Notes: generated by a model not told the origin, from the letters alone. Positions 35,439 through 45,622 are shown, counted from the first letter of the stretch. The stretch is DNA of 53,889 bases from an uncultured Clostridia bacterium (GCA_944390495.1 CALXQE010000067.1:1-53889); one strand, 5' to 3'. Made by a program: numbers and translations.

Positions 35439-37118
35439 ATGTTAAATCAACTTTCAATAAAAAATGTTGCCGTTATTGATAAATTAAGTGTTGATTTTCA
35501 TGACGGTGTCAGTGTTCTCACAGGTGAAACAGGGGCAGGTAAATCAATTATTATTGACTCAATAAATATGATACTTGGTGAAAGAGCTAATAAAGAGCTT
35601 GTGCGTTACGGACAAGAGAAAGCTGTAGTACAGGCTGTATTTGACGCACCTGAAAATGTATGTAAAATACTTGAAGAAAACGAAATAGATGTAGATGATG
35701 GAGAAATAATCATATCAAGACAAATCTCAAAAGATGGTAAAAGCAGTGCAAGAATCAATGGTATGGTTGTCACTTTAAATATTTTAAAAGAAATCTCTGA
35801 CAGTCTAATTAATATACATGGACAGCATGATAATCAGGCATTGCTTACGCCTGCAAGACATGTTGTTTTTTTGGATGCGTATGCTGAAAATGAAGAATAT
35901 ATCAAAGCGTATAAGGAAATATTATCAAAGAAGAGAGAAATTGAAAAGAATATGTCCAGCCTTGAAATGAATGAACAGGAAAAAATACAGCGAATTGATT
36001 TACTTGAATATCAGGTAAATGAAATAAAAAAAGCAAATTTAGAAAAAAATGAAGAAGATGATTTAAAAAAACAGCGTGAAATATATCAAAATGCAGAACA
36101 AATAGTGAACGCAGTGTCAGATTCTTATAATAACATTTATGGCGGTGATGAAATACAATCTGCCTATGATGGTTTAAGTATTGCAGTAGAATCATTGTCA
36201 CAAATAAAAGAACTTGATATTAAAATTAATGAAATGTATGAAGTTTTGAGTAGTGCAATGTATTCCGTTGAAGATGCTGCTCATGAACTTAAAAATTATG
36301 GTGACAGTATTGAATATGATGAACAAACATTAAATGATATAGAAGACAGACTTGACCTTATATCAAAGCTTAAACGTAAATACGGCAGTACTGTTGAGGA
36401 TATACTTATGTATATGAAAAAGGCTGAAAGTGAACTTAATGACATACGCTTAAGTGATGAAAAAATTAATGAATTAAATGAAGAATTAATAAAGGTAACT
36501 AAAAAACTTACAGAACAAGGTTATTTACTGTCTGAAAGAAGAAAAAAAGCAGCTAAAATACTGGAAGAAAAAATAGAAAACTCTTTGCATGAACTAAATA
36601 TGGAAAAAGCAATTTTTAAAGTTAATGTGGAAACCGCTGACGAGTTTTACGAAAACGGTATGGATAAAACTGAATTTCTTATAAGCACAAATCCAGGTGA
36701 ACCATTAAAGCCGTTAGTTAAAATTGCTTCAGGCGGAGAACTTTCACGAGTAATGCTTGCGATAAAATCAGTGATTGCTGATTCTGATGGAGTTGATACT
36801 CTTATTTTTGATGAAATCGATACAGGTGTTTCAGGAAAGGCAGCGATGAGTATAGCTAAAAAGCTTTCTCAAATAGGAAAAAGTAAACAGGTGATTTGTA
36901 TAACTCATCTTCCGCAACTTGCTTCACTTGCAGATAATCATTATCTTATACTTAAAAATACAGAAGGTGAAATGGCATCAACAACTCTTGAAGAACTTGA
37001 TGAAGAAGGTCGTGAAAAAGAACTTGCCAGAATAATCGACGGTGGAGAAGTTACCGATTTAGCTCTTAACCATGCAAAGGAAATGCTAAAAAAAGCAGCA
37101 GTTGGAAAAAATATTTAA
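35439..37118 (+). CDS. recN: DNA repair protein RecN
   Basis: SMC-like ATPase of double-strand-break repair, 559 aa. Walker A is GETGAGKS (29-36). Two long coiled-coil arms (about 155-225 and 320-380) flank a central region. The ABC signature SGGELSRVMLAIK and Walker B TLIFDEID are in the C-terminal half, followed by the ICITHLPQLAS switch. TAAGGAGC precedes the ATG. Confidence 0.96.
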   Translation: MLNQLSIKNVAVIDKLSVDFHDGVSVLTGETGAGKSIIIDSINMILGERANKELVRYGQEKAVVQAVFDAPENVCKILEENEIDVDDGEIIISRQISKDGKSSARINGMVVTLNILKEISDSLINIHGQHDNQALLTPARHVVFLDAYAENEEYIKAYKEILSKKREIEKNMSSLEMNEQEKIQRIDLLEYQVNEIKKANLEKNEEDDLKKQREIYQNAEQIVNAVSDSYNNIYGGDEIQSAYDGLSIAVESLSQIKELDIKINEMYEVLSSAMYSVEDAAHELKNYGDSIEYDEQTLNDIEDRLDLISKLKRKYGSTVEDILMYMKKAESELNDIRLSDEKINELNEELIKVTKKLTEQGYLLSERRKKAAKILEEKIENSLHELNMEKAIFKVNVETADEFYENGMDKTEFLISTNPGEPLKPLVKIASGGELSRVMLAIKSVIADSDGVDTLIFDEIDTGVSGKAAMSIAKKLSQIGKSKQVICITHLPQLASLADNHYLILKNTEGEMASTTLEELDEEGREKELARIIDGGEVTDLALNHAKEMLKKAAVGKNI

Positions 37119-37140
37119 TTACTTTTAGGAGGAAATGGCT

Positions 37141-37611
37141 ATGAATACCAAAACAATGCACCAGTCGTATTCTGTATTGGCACAGGTTGTACTTCCGATG
37201 CAGGCAAATCCAGCTGGAAATATACATGGCGGTGAAATAATGAAGCTTATGGACAGTGCCGCAGGTGTAGCGGCTCAAAAACATTCACATACAAATGTGG
37301 TTACAGCCAGAGTAGAAGAATTAAATTTTAAAAAGCCGGTACTGGTCGGTGAACTTGTAACATGTAGAGCACAGGTCATTTATGCCGGACGTTCCTCAAT
37401 GGAGGTATTTGTTACAGTAGAATCAGAAAATACAATGACCGACAAAAAACAGATTGCACTTACAGCCTTTTTCACAATGGTATCATTAAATGAATCAGGA
37501 AAACCGGAACCGGTTCCTGCATTAGAATATGATAAAAATAATGCTTACGAAGCAAAACTTTATAAAGAAGGCGAAAAACGATACAAGTTGCATAATGAAC
37601 GAAAATCCTAA
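37141..37611 (+). CDS. Acyl-CoA thioesterase, hotdog fold
   Basis: YciA/YkhA-type acyl-CoA hydrolase, 156 aa. It shows the N-terminal PMQANPAGNIHGGEIMKLMDSAAG motif in pieces (ANPAGNIHGG with the catalytic Asp in LMDSAA) and VVTARVEELNF. Two ATGs are possible, 37135 and 37141. AGGAGG at 37127-37132 is 2 bases from the first and 8 from the second, so I chose 37141. Its substrate is not evident; it is probably the end of the recN transcript or cotranscribed with smpB. Confidence 0.9.
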   Translation: MNTKTMHQSYSVLAQVVLPMQANPAGNIHGGEIMKLMDSAAGVAAQKHSHTNVVTARVEELNFKKPVLVGELVTCRAQVIYAGRSSMEVFVTVESENTMTDKKQIALTAFFTMVSLNESGKPEPVPALEYDKNNAYEAKLYKEGEKRYKLHNERKS

Positions 37612-37633
37612 AAAATAGAAAGGAAATTAATTC

Positions 37634-38101
37634 ATGGCAGATAAAAACATAAAAATAATAGCACAAAATAAAAAAGCAAGGCATGAATACTTCATAGAAG
37701 AAACAATAGAGGCAGGAATTGAATTATCGGGAACTGAAGTTAAATCAGTAAGACAAGGTAAGGTTAATCTTGTTGATTCCTATGCATCAATAAAGAATGG
37801 TGAAATATTTGTAAAACAGATGAATATAAGCCCATTTGAACAGGGAAATATATTCAATCGTGATCCCCTTCGCGATCGAAAACTGTTACTGCACAAAAAA
37901 GAGATTTTAAAACTTAATTCCCAGATACAACAGGACGGTTATTCACTTATACCTATTTCTGTTTATTTAAAAGGTTCCCTTGTTAAGGTATCTTTAGCTG
38001 TTGCAAAGGGCAAAAAACTCTATGATAAACGTGCTGATATTGCAAAAAAAGATGCAAGAAGAAACATCGAAAGAACACTAAAAAATTACAATAAATATTA
38101 A
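37634..38101 (+). CDS. smpB: SsrA-binding protein
   Basis: tmRNA partner in trans-translation that rescues stalled ribosomes; 155 aa. Family landmarks are [15 protein letters not shown] at the N-terminus, [19 protein letters not shown], and the basic tail [23 protein letters not shown] precedes the ATG. The ssrA RNA gene, often nearby, is not found within the window. Confidence 0.97.
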   Translation: MADKNIKIIAQNKKARHEYFIEETIEAGIELSGTEVKSVRQGKVNLVDSYASIKNGEIFVKQMNISPFEQGNIFNRDPLRDRKLLLHKKEILKLNSQIQQDGYSLIPISVYLKGSLVKVSLAVAKGKKLYDKRADIAKKDARRNIERTLKNYNKY

Positions 38102-38125
38102 TAAACATAAGAAAGGAATATAACA

Positions 38126-39172
38126 ATGTCTATTACAAAAGTAAACTTCGGACAAACATCTAACGGTGAAAATATAATACTTTATACACTTGACAATAAA
38201 AAAGGACTTAGTGCTGAAATATTAAATTATGGCGGTATATTAAGAAGTCTTTATGTTAATGATAAAAACGGCATAAAAACAGATGTTGTTCTTGGACGTG
38301 ACTCATTTGAAGATTACCTTAATAATGATGGCTATCTTGGTGCACTTATCGGACGACATGCTAATAGAATTGCAAATGGTAAATTCAAGCTGAATGGTCA
38401 ACAATTTAGTGTTGGTGTAAATGAAGGCAAAAATAGTTTGCACGGCGGAATTAATGGTTTTGACAAAAAAATATGGAATGTAAAAGAAATAGACTGTGAT
38501 GAACCTGCTATTGAATTATCAATAATATCACCTGACGGAGAAGAAGGATTTCCAGGTGCACTTAATGTAACCGTTACATATACTATTACATCTGATAATG
38601 CAATAAAAATTAATTACAGTGCTAAATGCGATAAGGATACAGTTGTTAATATGACAAACCACGCATACTTTAATCTTGCAGGACATGGAGGTGGTACCAT
38701 AGATAAACAAACGCTTTGGATAAATGCTGATTTTTATACGCCAAATAACAGTGAATGTATGCCAAATGGTGAAGTTTTATCTGTTGCAGGAACACCTTTT
38801 GACTTTAGAATTGCTAAACCTATCGGTCAGGATATTAATTCTAACTTTGAGCAAGTTAAAATGTTTGGCGGATATGATCATAATTTCATCATTTCAGGAA
38901 GAGGATACAGAAAAGCAGCGATTGCAAAATGTATTGAAAACGGTATAGAAATGGAAGTATATACTGATAAGCCGGGAATGCAGCTTTATACATCAAACGG
39001 CTTGGCAGAAGGAATATACAAAAATAACACAAAATACAGTATTCATCAAGGATTTTGTCTTGAAACACAATATTTTCCTAATGCTATGGAATTTAGCCAC
39101 TATCCAGCACCAATTTTAAAGAAAAATGAAGAGTATAATTTTACAACAGAATATAGATTTATAGTAAAATAA
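38126..39172 (+). CDS. galM: Aldose 1-epimerase (galactose mutarotase)
   Basis: Interconverts alpha and beta anomers of galactose or glucose; 348 aa, cytoplasmic. The catalytic histidine lies in MTNHAYFNL and the catalytic glutamate in CLETQYFPNA; GRHANRIANGKF is the substrate-site signature. AAAGGA precedes ATG 38126, 24 bases after smpB, so it may share its transcript. No other Leloir-pathway gene is in the window. Confidence 0.95.
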   Translation: MSITKVNFGQTSNGENIILYTLDNKKGLSAEILNYGGILRSLYVNDKNGIKTDVVLGRDSFEDYLNNDGYLGALIGRHANRIANGKFKLNGQQFSVGVNEGKNSLHGGINGFDKKIWNVKEIDCDEPAIELSIISPDGEEGFPGALNVTVTYTITSDNAIKINYSAKCDKDTVVNMTNHAYFNLAGHGGGTIDKQTLWINADFYTPNNSECMPNGEVLSVAGTPFDFRIAKPIGQDINSNFEQVKMFGGYDHNFIISGRGYRKAAIAKCIENGIEMEVYTDKPGMQLYTSNGLAEGIYKNNTKYSIHQGFCLETQYFPNAMEFSHYPAPILKKNEEYNFTTEYRFIVK

Positions 39173-39207
39173 GCACATTTTTTATATAAATTTGTATGTT
39201 TTACTGA

Positions 39208-39236
39208 TTGACTATAAAAATACACTGTGATATACT
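39208..39236 (+). promoter_or_regulatory. Promoter of the aminotransferase gene
   Basis: TTGACT (39208-39213), 17-base spacer, TATACT (39231-39236), 33 bases before the ATG. Confidence 0.75.
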
Positions 39237-39269
39237 TATACTCAAGTGGTTTTATAAGGAGGGGTTTGA

Positions 39270-40550
39270 ATGTCATACCAAGAAATGACTAAAGAAGAAT
39301 TACAAGAAGAACGCAATAAAGTAGCTGCAAAGTACGAAGAACTTAAAGCAATGGGTTTAAAGCTTGACATGTCAAGAGGTAAACCTAACACTGAGCAGCT
39401 TGATATATCAATGGGAATGATAGATACTCTTACTGATTATAATCTTGTTGGTGAACAAGGTGTAGATTGCCGTAACTATGGAGTTTTAGACGGCATTATT
39501 GAAGCAAAAAGATTATTAAGTGCTATGATTGAATGTCCCGTTGAAAATATCATTATATACGGTAATTCAAGTCTTAATGTAATGTATGATACAGTTGCCC
39601 GTTCAATGACACATGGCGTTATGGGTTCAACACCATGGTGTAAACTTGATAAGGTTAAGTTTTTATGTCCGGTTCCGGGATATGATAGACATTTTGCGAT
39701 TACTGAATTTTTTGGCATTGAAATGATTAACATACCAATGAACGAAGATGGTCCAAATATGGATCTTGTAGAAAAATATGTATCTGAAGATGCAAGCGTT
39801 AAGGGTATTTGGTGTGTTCCTAAATATTCAAATCCATCAGGTATCACATATTCAGATGAAGTTGTAAGACGTTTTGCAAATCTAAAACCAGCGGCTGAAG
39901 ATTTTAGAATTTACTGGGATAATGCATACTGCATACATCATTTATATGAAGATGACCAAGATCATATTCTTGAAATACTTGAAGAATGTGAAAAAGCAGG
40001 AAATCCTGATATGGTATTTAAGTTCTGTTCAACATCAAAAGTTACTTTTCCTGGTTCAGGTATCGCAGCGATATCAGCTTCAAAGGCAAATCTTGATTTT
40101 ATTAAGAAACAGCTTTCAATACAGACAATTGGTCATGATAAAGTAAATCAGTTAAGACATGCAAGATTTTTCGGCGATTTCAATGGTATGATAGAACACA
40201 TGAAAAAGCATGCTGAAATAATCAGACCTAAATTTGAAGCGGTGCTTAATACTCTTGATAAAGAGCTTGGAAATATGGGCATCGCAACGTGGACTAAACC
40301 AAAGGGCGGATACTTTATTTCTCTTAATACAATGGATGGCTGTGCTAAGAAAACGGTACAGCTTGCAAGCGAAGCAGGAGTTGTTATGACACCTGCCGGT
40401 GCGACATATCCGTATGGTAAAGATCCTCATGATTCAAATATTCGCATTGCTCCAACATATCCATCACCTGAAGAATTAACACAAGCATGCGAAATATTTG
40501 TTACTTGTGTAAAACTTGCAAGTTTGGATAAATTACTTAAAAACATGTAA
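39270..40550 (+). CDS. Type Ic aspartate aminotransferase-like PLP enzyme
   Basis: Fold-type I pyridoxal-phosphate aminotransferase, 426 aa, of the group sometimes called type Ic aspartate aminotransferase (AspT of corynebacteria, Aminotran_MocR-like in Pfam). The N-terminus DMSRGKPNTEQLDIS is diagnostic. The PLP-lysine is Lys257 in FCSTSKVTFPGSG, and YSNPSGITYS and IYWDNAYCIHHL are the cofactor-site motifs. AGGAGG precedes the ATG. No helix-turn-helix domain is present, so it is an enzyme rather than a MocR regulator. Aspartate specificity is inferred from the family. Confidence 0.88.
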   Translation: MSYQEMTKEELQEERNKVAAKYEELKAMGLKLDMSRGKPNTEQLDISMGMIDTLTDYNLVGEQGVDCRNYGVLDGIIEAKRLLSAMIECPVENIIIYGNSSLNVMYDTVARSMTHGVMGSTPWCKLDKVKFLCPVPGYDRHFAITEFFGIEMINIPMNEDGPNMDLVEKYVSEDASVKGIWCVPKYSNPSGITYSDEVVRRFANLKPAAEDFRIYWDNAYCIHHLYEDDQDHILEILEECEKAGNPDMVFKFCSTSKVTFPGSGIAAISASKANLDFIKKQLSIQTIGHDKVNQLRHARFFGDFNGMIEHMKKHAEIIRPKFEAVLNTLDKELGNMGIATWTKPKGGYFISLNTMDGCAKKTVQLASEAGVVMTPAGATYPYGKDPHDSNIRIAPTYPSPEELTQACEIFVTCVKLASLDKLLKNM

Positions 40551-40561
40551 AATACGTAAAG

Positions 40562-40599
40562 CAATTCCTTGTATTATAGAATGCAAGGGATTGTTTTTT
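40562..40599 (+). terminator. Terminator of the aminotransferase gene
   Basis: CAATTCCTTG pairs with CAAGGGATTG (one T-G pair), followed by six T residues. Confidence 0.88.
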
Positions 40600-40713
40600 A
40601 TTTCTCTTAAATAATATAATCAGTGATTATTAAGCATATCTCTACATTTAGTATTTTTTTATGATAGTGGTTTAATATAAACAATATTTAGGTTAATATA
40701 GAAAGTTAAGAAT

Positions 40714-42051
40714 ATGAAAAAAGATTTAACAAAAGGAAATATCACAAAAACACTACTTTTATTTTCGGCACCAATGATACTGGGAAATTTGTTACAGCAA
40801 TGTTATAATATAGCTGACACTTTCATTGTCGGAAAATTTTTGGGATCTAATGCATTGGCGGCGGTTGGTTCTGCATATTCTCTTATGACGTTTTTAACGT
40901 CTGTTTTAATTGGATTGTGTATGGGAAGTGGTGCTGTTTTATCAACTGCATTCGGAGCAAATGACAAACAGCGTATGCGACAAGGTATGACAATATCATT
41001 TATATTCATTACAGCAGTAACTGTACTGATGAATATTGCCATAGTTTTATGTATTAATCCAATACTCAAAATTTTACATACTCCACCCGAAATTTACAAG
41101 CTCATGCATGATTATACAATAATTATTTTCAGTGGCATATATTTTGTGTTTCTGTATAATTATTTTGCTTTCTTGCTTAGAGCAATTGGAAATTCAGTAG
41201 TACCGTTATATTTTCTCGCGGTTGCCACAGTACTGAATATTGTGTTGGATATTATATTTGTACCGATACTTCAAATGGGTGTAGGCGGAGCCGCATTAGC
41301 TACGGTAGTCGCACAGGCTGTATCAGGACTTGGTATAGGCTTTTATACATGGATAAAAGAACCATGGCTTAGATTAAGAAAAAATGATTTTAAAGTCAAC
41401 AAAAAATCTACAGCGGAAGTTATCCGTCATTCAATCGGAGCTTGTGTCCAACAGTCGGTGATGAATTTTGGGATTTTAATGATACAAGGATTAGTAAATA
41501 GCTTTGGGACAACTGTCATGGCAGCATTTTCAGCGGCAGTAAAAATAGATTCGTTTGCATATATGCCGGCACAAGAATTCGGAAACGCATTCTCACTTTT
41601 TATATCTCAAAATTACGGAAGTGGAAAATATGACAGAGTACATCAGGGAATGAAAAAGGCATTGAAGACATCAGTTATATTCTGTCTTATTTTATCAGCA
41701 GCTATATTTATTTTAGCACCTGAACTTATGCAGATTTTTGTTGACGGATTAGAAATTGATATTATACGCACGGGTTCTACATATTTGCGAATAGAAGGGA
41801 GCTTTTATTTTGGAATAGGAATTCTTTTCTTACTTTACGGATTTTACCGTGGAATCGGTAAACCTGAAATGTCGCTTATTCTTACTATAATTTCATTAGG
41901 AACAAGAGTAGCTCTTGCATATATTTTAGCACCTATTTCATCAATTGGAGTTAATGGTATATGGTGGGCAATACCTATAGGTTGGATATTGGCTGATACA
42001 GTGGGAATTCTTTTTATAAAGAAAACAAAGTGCATAAAAATAGATGAATAA
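40714..42051 (+). CDS. MATE-family efflux transporter
   Basis: Multidrug and toxic compound extrusion family membrane protein, 445 aa with about 12 hydrophobic segments. The N-terminus matches the clostridial MATE group (DLTKGNITKTLLLFSAPMILGNLLQQ, seen as an amphipathic start and first helix), and ADTFIVGKFLG follows. The ribosome site (GAAAG) is weak. No substrate can be inferred. It ends in a strong terminator shared with the convergent rhamnosidase gene. Confidence 0.92.
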   Translation: MKKDLTKGNITKTLLLFSAPMILGNLLQQCYNIADTFIVGKFLGSNALAAVGSAYSLMTFLTSVLIGLCMGSGAVLSTAFGANDKQRMRQGMTISFIFITAVTVLMNIAIVLCINPILKILHTPPEIYKLMHDYTIIIFSGIYFVFLYNYFAFLLRAIGNSVVPLYFLAVATVLNIVLDIIFVPILQMGVGGAALATVVAQAVSGLGIGFYTWIKEPWLRLRKNDFKVNKKSTAEVIRHSIGACVQQSVMNFGILMIQGLVNSFGTTVMAAFSAAVKIDSFAYMPAQEFGNAFSLFISQNYGSGKYDRVHQGMKKALKTSVIFCLILSAAIFILAPELMQIFVDGLEIDIIRTGSTYLRIEGSFYFGIGILFLLYGFYRGIGKPEMSLILTIISLGTRVALAYILAPISSIGVNGIWWAIPIGWILADTVGILFIKKTKCIKIDE

Positions 42052-42082
42052 GTTTGACACAGTGAAAGAAATCTATGTGTAA

Positions 42083-42108
42083 GGGGCTAATTTAATAAGC
42101 CCCTTTTT
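42083..42108. terminator. Terminator between the MATE and rhamnosidase genes
   Basis: GGGGCT (42083-42088) / AGCCCC (42098-42103) with a 9-base loop and five T residues for the plus-strand gene. The rhamnosidase stop codon (42092-42094) lies in the loop, so the hairpin covers the end of that gene. Confidence 0.85.
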
Positions 42109-44560
42109 CTACGTCCAAATTTGATGTAGATGTTAAGTGTGTATTTGCAGGTAAAGATATATCCATTTTACCATTTTCATATTTAACATAGATTTTACCT
42201 CTAATGCAGTCAAATTCACACTCAAATGATTTTATAAAATCAGTACACTTTGGAAAAATTGAAACAGTTTTAAAAGCATCACTGCTGGTTATTCCTGCAA
42301 CATCAGTAAAGAACCATTCCATAATATGTCCCATCATATCATGATTTCTGCTCCTTGCATCATCTCTCCAAAATTCAGGAAGAGTCGTTTCACCATTTTC
42401 TACAAACCTTAAATATGATGGATGATTCTTTTTAGTAATCATCTCATGTATTATATCATTACGTCCTATTTTTGAAAGGCAACGTAATATATACACTAAA
42501 CCAATTTCACCGCATTTTAAATGATTTCTATTGCATAGTGTCACAAGTGTATTTTCTATATCATTTCTGTATTCATCAGGTACAAGTCCAAAATAGAGCG
42601 GTATAGCCTGGTTTGATTGAGTTACTTCTCCGTTATCGTATGCTTTATAATAAATTTTATCTCCATCAATTTTTAGTAATGATGAGTTATAGCGTTTCTT
42701 TACACTTTTTGCCATTTTAAGTAATCTATTCTCATCGCCTTTATTTAATATTTTTGAAATTTTTGATAATGTCATTATATCGTGATAGTAAAAGGCTGTT
42801 TCTATATTTTCTCTGCTTTCACCCTCGTTTTGACGAATGCCCCAATCACCAAGACCTGCACAAATGAATTTTTCATCAGTGTTTTTATTATATATTTTAC
42901 TGTAATTCTCATATTGGTCAGTTAAATAATTTAGGTATAGAACAGCACTTTCGTAATTATCTTCTAAAACTTGTTTATTTCCGTAAAATAAATACTGCTC
43001 ATATCCGGCAAGGATAATAGAACTTCCCCAGGGGATAATATCCCAAAAACTTCCGCTTCCGCAATCACGAATAAATTTAGCATATCTTGGTGCAATAGAT
43101 GGGATAAGACCATATTTGTATTCATGCCTAAATTCACCTTTATCAATATCAAATTCATCTTTCGTATATTGAGAATCACGCATATCCATAGATATTTTTG
43201 ACCATAATGTGTCTACGTTCTTATTATACATTATAGCTCTTGCCATCAGATGATTAGGTTCTAACCACCCTTGTTTTTCTATTGTTGGACAATCTGTATG
43301 TAAATGATTTAAATTGCTTTCAATAGCTTTTAATATAATATTATAAATCTTATTATATCTGTCATCGGAACATTTAAAATATCCTGTTTGATTTGCAGAT
43401 GTAGTTGTAAAATAAGAAACAAATTCTATAATCTGATTATATTCAGCACCTTCAATTTTGTACCACCTTGCACCATTAAGAGAAAATCGCTGATTGAACT
43501 CATCTATACCTCCGCTTAATGTTAAAATAGAATATGTGTTTACAGTTTGAATAATATCACCATTTTTATCGAGTTTTTCAGCAGGAATTACTTTTATTTT
43601 TTGACCGCATTTACCTTTTATTTTTATATAAAACTGAGAAGTCATATTTTGACCAAAGTCAAATATCATACGTTCTTTATCAACTGATTTTACATTGTAT
43701 TTATATCTATGAACTACCGGCGGATATGTTATTGGTATAATTTCTCCTTTAGGTGCAGTATCTTGTAGTATAGTAGCAGGTAACCAGTTGAATGTAATTC
43801 TATTATCAATATCTTCACTCCCAAATATATTGGCAAGAGTTGTTTTTGATACACTTACATCCCAGCTTTCATCTGATACTATATAACCTGTACTAAGCTT
43901 AATTTGAGCAAGGACAGCTAAATATTTTCCGTATGGCTCATAGCCCATACCCATAGTGTAAAAATGTCTGTCTTGGTTAGTATCGCCTATATACCATCCA
44001 TTAGCTGTTTCAATTAGTACTTCATTTTCTCCGAATTTTAGAACATTTGAAATATCGTATGTATAATAGTGAATATGTTTATTAAAATCAGTTTGACTGC
44101 CTTGATAAACGTATTCACCTAATTTTTCCCCGTTAATATGAACATCAAATTGACCGGTTGCACATACAGATAAAATTGCATCACCGCCGCTGTAATAAAA
44201 TTTTTTTCGTGCTAAAAATGGTTTTGCTGTACCATTACTTATCCAGTTTGCTTTAACGTCACGCATACCTGTTATAAAGAAATATCTATCACTCTTAACT
44301 TCTATATCATCTTCATCCCATACAGTAATGTCATAAGAATATCTTGTTTGTTCATCTAAATTTATCTTAATTCCTATATTATTTTGCTCATCGCTCATAA
44401 TTTTACCGGTAGAAAAAATTAAAGCGTTTTTACAGTAAATATCAATTTTATATGCAGTTTGTGTGCCAACACCTGTGTCATATTTCCACATAAATATTGG
44501 GTCATTGCCAACACCTGTCTGCGTATAGTAATTTTGTATTGATGCATGTATTATTTTCAT
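42092..44560 (-). CDS. Alpha-L-rhamnosidase, GH78 family
   Basis: Cytoplasmic glycoside hydrolase, 822 aa, without a signal peptide, that releases L-rhamnose from oligosaccharides or glycosides. N-terminal beta-sandwich domains (to about residue 380) include the GH78 pattern for the rhamnosidase N domain. The (alpha/alpha)6 catalytic domain holds DCPTIEKQGWLEP, the counterpart of the family's DCPxRxERxGW motif with the first Arg/Glu positions altered, and GLGDWGIRQNEG. LPEFWRDDARSRNHDMMGH is near the end. The frame opens 7 codons upstream, but GGAGGT is 6 bases before the ATG at 44560. It is divergent from an AraC regulator, which probably controls it. Confidence 0.88.
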   Translation of the reverse strand: MKIIHASIQNYYTQTGVGNDPIFMWKYDTGVGTQTAYKIDIYCKNALIFSTGKIMSDEQNNIGIKINLDEQTRYSYDITVWDEDDIEVKSDRYFFITGMRDVKANWISNGTAKPFLARKKFYYSGGDAILSVCATGQFDVHINGEKLGEYVYQGSQTDFNKHIHYYTYDISNVLKFGENEVLIETANGWYIGDTNQDRHFYTMGMGYEPYGKYLAVLAQIKLSTGYIVSDESWDVSVSKTTLANIFGSEDIDNRITFNWLPATILQDTAPKGEIIPITYPPVVHRYKYNVKSVDKERMIFDFGQNMTSQFYIKIKGKCGQKIKVIPAEKLDKNGDIIQTVNTYSILTLSGGIDEFNQRFSLNGARWYKIEGAEYNQIIEFVSYFTTTSANQTGYFKCSDDRYNKIYNIILKAIESNLNHLHTDCPTIEKQGWLEPNHLMARAIMYNKNVDTLWSKISMDMRDSQYTKDEFDIDKGEFRHEYKYGLIPSIAPRYAKFIRDCGSGSFWDIIPWGSSIILAGYEQYLFYGNKQVLEDNYESAVLYLNYLTDQYENYSKIYNKNTDEKFICAGLGDWGIRQNEGESRENIETAFYYHDIMTLSKISKILNKGDENRLLKMAKSVKKRYNSSLLKIDGDKIYYKAYDNGEVTQSNQAIPLYFGLVPDEYRNDIENTLVTLCNRNHLKCGEIGLVYILRCLSKIGRNDIIHEMITKKNHPSYLRFVENGETTLPEFWRDDARSRNHDMMGHIMEWFFTDVAGITSSDAFKTVSIFPKCTDFIKSFECEFDCIRGKIYVKYENGKMDISLPANTHLTSTSNLDVEKGAY

Positions 44561-44599
44561 TTTAGTACCTCCATAGCTCATATTTTGTTTTATAATTCG

Positions 44600-44628
44600 A
44601 TTATAGCGATAAATATAGTAAATATCAA
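44600..44628 (-). promoter_or_regulatory. Promoter of the rhamnosidase gene
   Basis: Minus strand TTGATA (44623-44628), 17-base spacer, TATAAT (44600-44605), 39 bases before the start. Confidence 0.72.
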
Positions 44629-44658
44629 TGTCATGGATTATCTATTATAGAGAAAATA

Positions 44659-44687
44659 TTGACATATATTTTGTTGGCATATATAAT
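44659..44687 (+). promoter_or_regulatory. Promoter of the AraC regulator gene
   Basis: TTGACA (44659-44664), 17-base spacer, TATAAT (44682-44687). The two divergent -35 boxes are 30 bases apart, the place where an AraC activator would bind. Confidence 0.82.
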
Positions 44688-44727
44688 TTAATTAGCAAAA
44701 TATAAGTTTATTATATGAGGTGGATAT

Positions 44728-45603
44728 ATGAGCAAAAAATATTTAATCTCTGATTTTTTTGAAAATAATGAAAATATACATGCGGGATTTTATATTGAAC
44801 ATCGTGAAAAAAATTTACATTCACACGATTTTTGGGAAATATCATACGTTTACGAGGGAAGTGGAACTCATTACTATGGAAACAATGAAATTACAGATAT
44901 CAAATCAGGTGAGGTGATATTAATAACACCTAATACTGAGCATTGTATTAAATCTCCTAATGTGAATAATGGGGGATGGGTTAAGGTATTAAATCTTTTA
45001 ATAAAAGATGATTATATAAGAAAAATCATAAAAAGATTATCTCTTATTCGAGAAATTGAAGAATACAAATTAATGAAAAAACTTGTAAGTGGTGATTTAT
45101 TTTTCATAAAAATCAGTGATTTTGCTGAGATATTGTATCGTATGTTGATGAATACTGCACATGAATATAATCATTTTACTTATGGAAGTTCAGTAATAAT
45201 AGAAAATTGTATAGTTAATATATTAATATATATGATTCGATTATATGAGCTAAATGAAAGAAAAGACAATGTGGCAACTACAAAAGATGAGATAATAGAT
45301 AAAATAATAAGATACATTCAGTTAAATTACAGCAGTGAAATAACTCTTGAAAATCTTTCTTCATATACACATTTATCTCGTGAATACTTATCGAGATATT
45401 TCAAAAAAATTACAGGTAAAAATATATCAGTATATATTTCTGAAATAAGAATAGAAAGGGCTAAATATATGCTTAGAACAACAAAGTTTAGAATAAATGA
45501 TATATGTTATTTATGTGGCTATAAATCGTACAGTAACTTTCAAAAATCATTTAAGAAGATAGTGGGAATAAGTGCCGGTGAATATCGTCTGAAAGCAAAA
45601 TAA
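44728..45603 (+). CDS. AraC-family transcriptional regulator
   Basis: A 291-aa sugar-responsive regulator. The N-terminal cupin (about 10-100) contains HSHDFWEISYVYEGSG-like histidines and the GEVILITPNTEHCI strand. The C-terminal pair of helix-turn-helix motifs covers about 190-290: LENLSSYTHLSREYLSRYFK and ICYLCGYKSYSNFQKSFKK. It is divergent from the GH78 gene with a shared 146-base control region, so rhamnose or a rhamnoside is the likely inducer. This follows from context only. Confidence 0.92.
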   Translation: MSKKYLISDFFENNENIHAGFYIEHREKNLHSHDFWEISYVYEGSGTHYYGNNEITDIKSGEVILITPNTEHCIKSPNVNNGGWVKVLNLLIKDDYIRKIIKRLSLIREIEEYKLMKKLVSGDLFFIKISDFAEILYRMLMNTAHEYNHFTYGSSVIIENCIVNILIYMIRLYELNERKDNVATTKDEIIDKIIRYIQLNYSSEITLENLSSYTHLSREYLSRYFKKITGKNISVYISEIRIERAKYMLRTTKFRINDICYLCGYKSYSNFQKSFKKIVGISAGEYRLKAK

Positions 45604-45622
45604 TTTTATACTGCTTTCAGAC
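45587..45622 (+). terminator. Hairpin at the end of the AraC gene
   Basis: A perfect 11-bp stem GTCTGAAAGCA / TGCTTTCAGAC with the stop codon in the loop. There is no strong T-run, so termination may be partial. Confidence 0.6.

Noticed and set aside
38102..38125. Possible ssrA (tmRNA) next to smpB
   Set aside because: Only 24 bases separate smpB from galM, and no tmRNA-like sequence was recognised elsewhere in the window. No tRNA, rRNA or CRISPR array was seen either.
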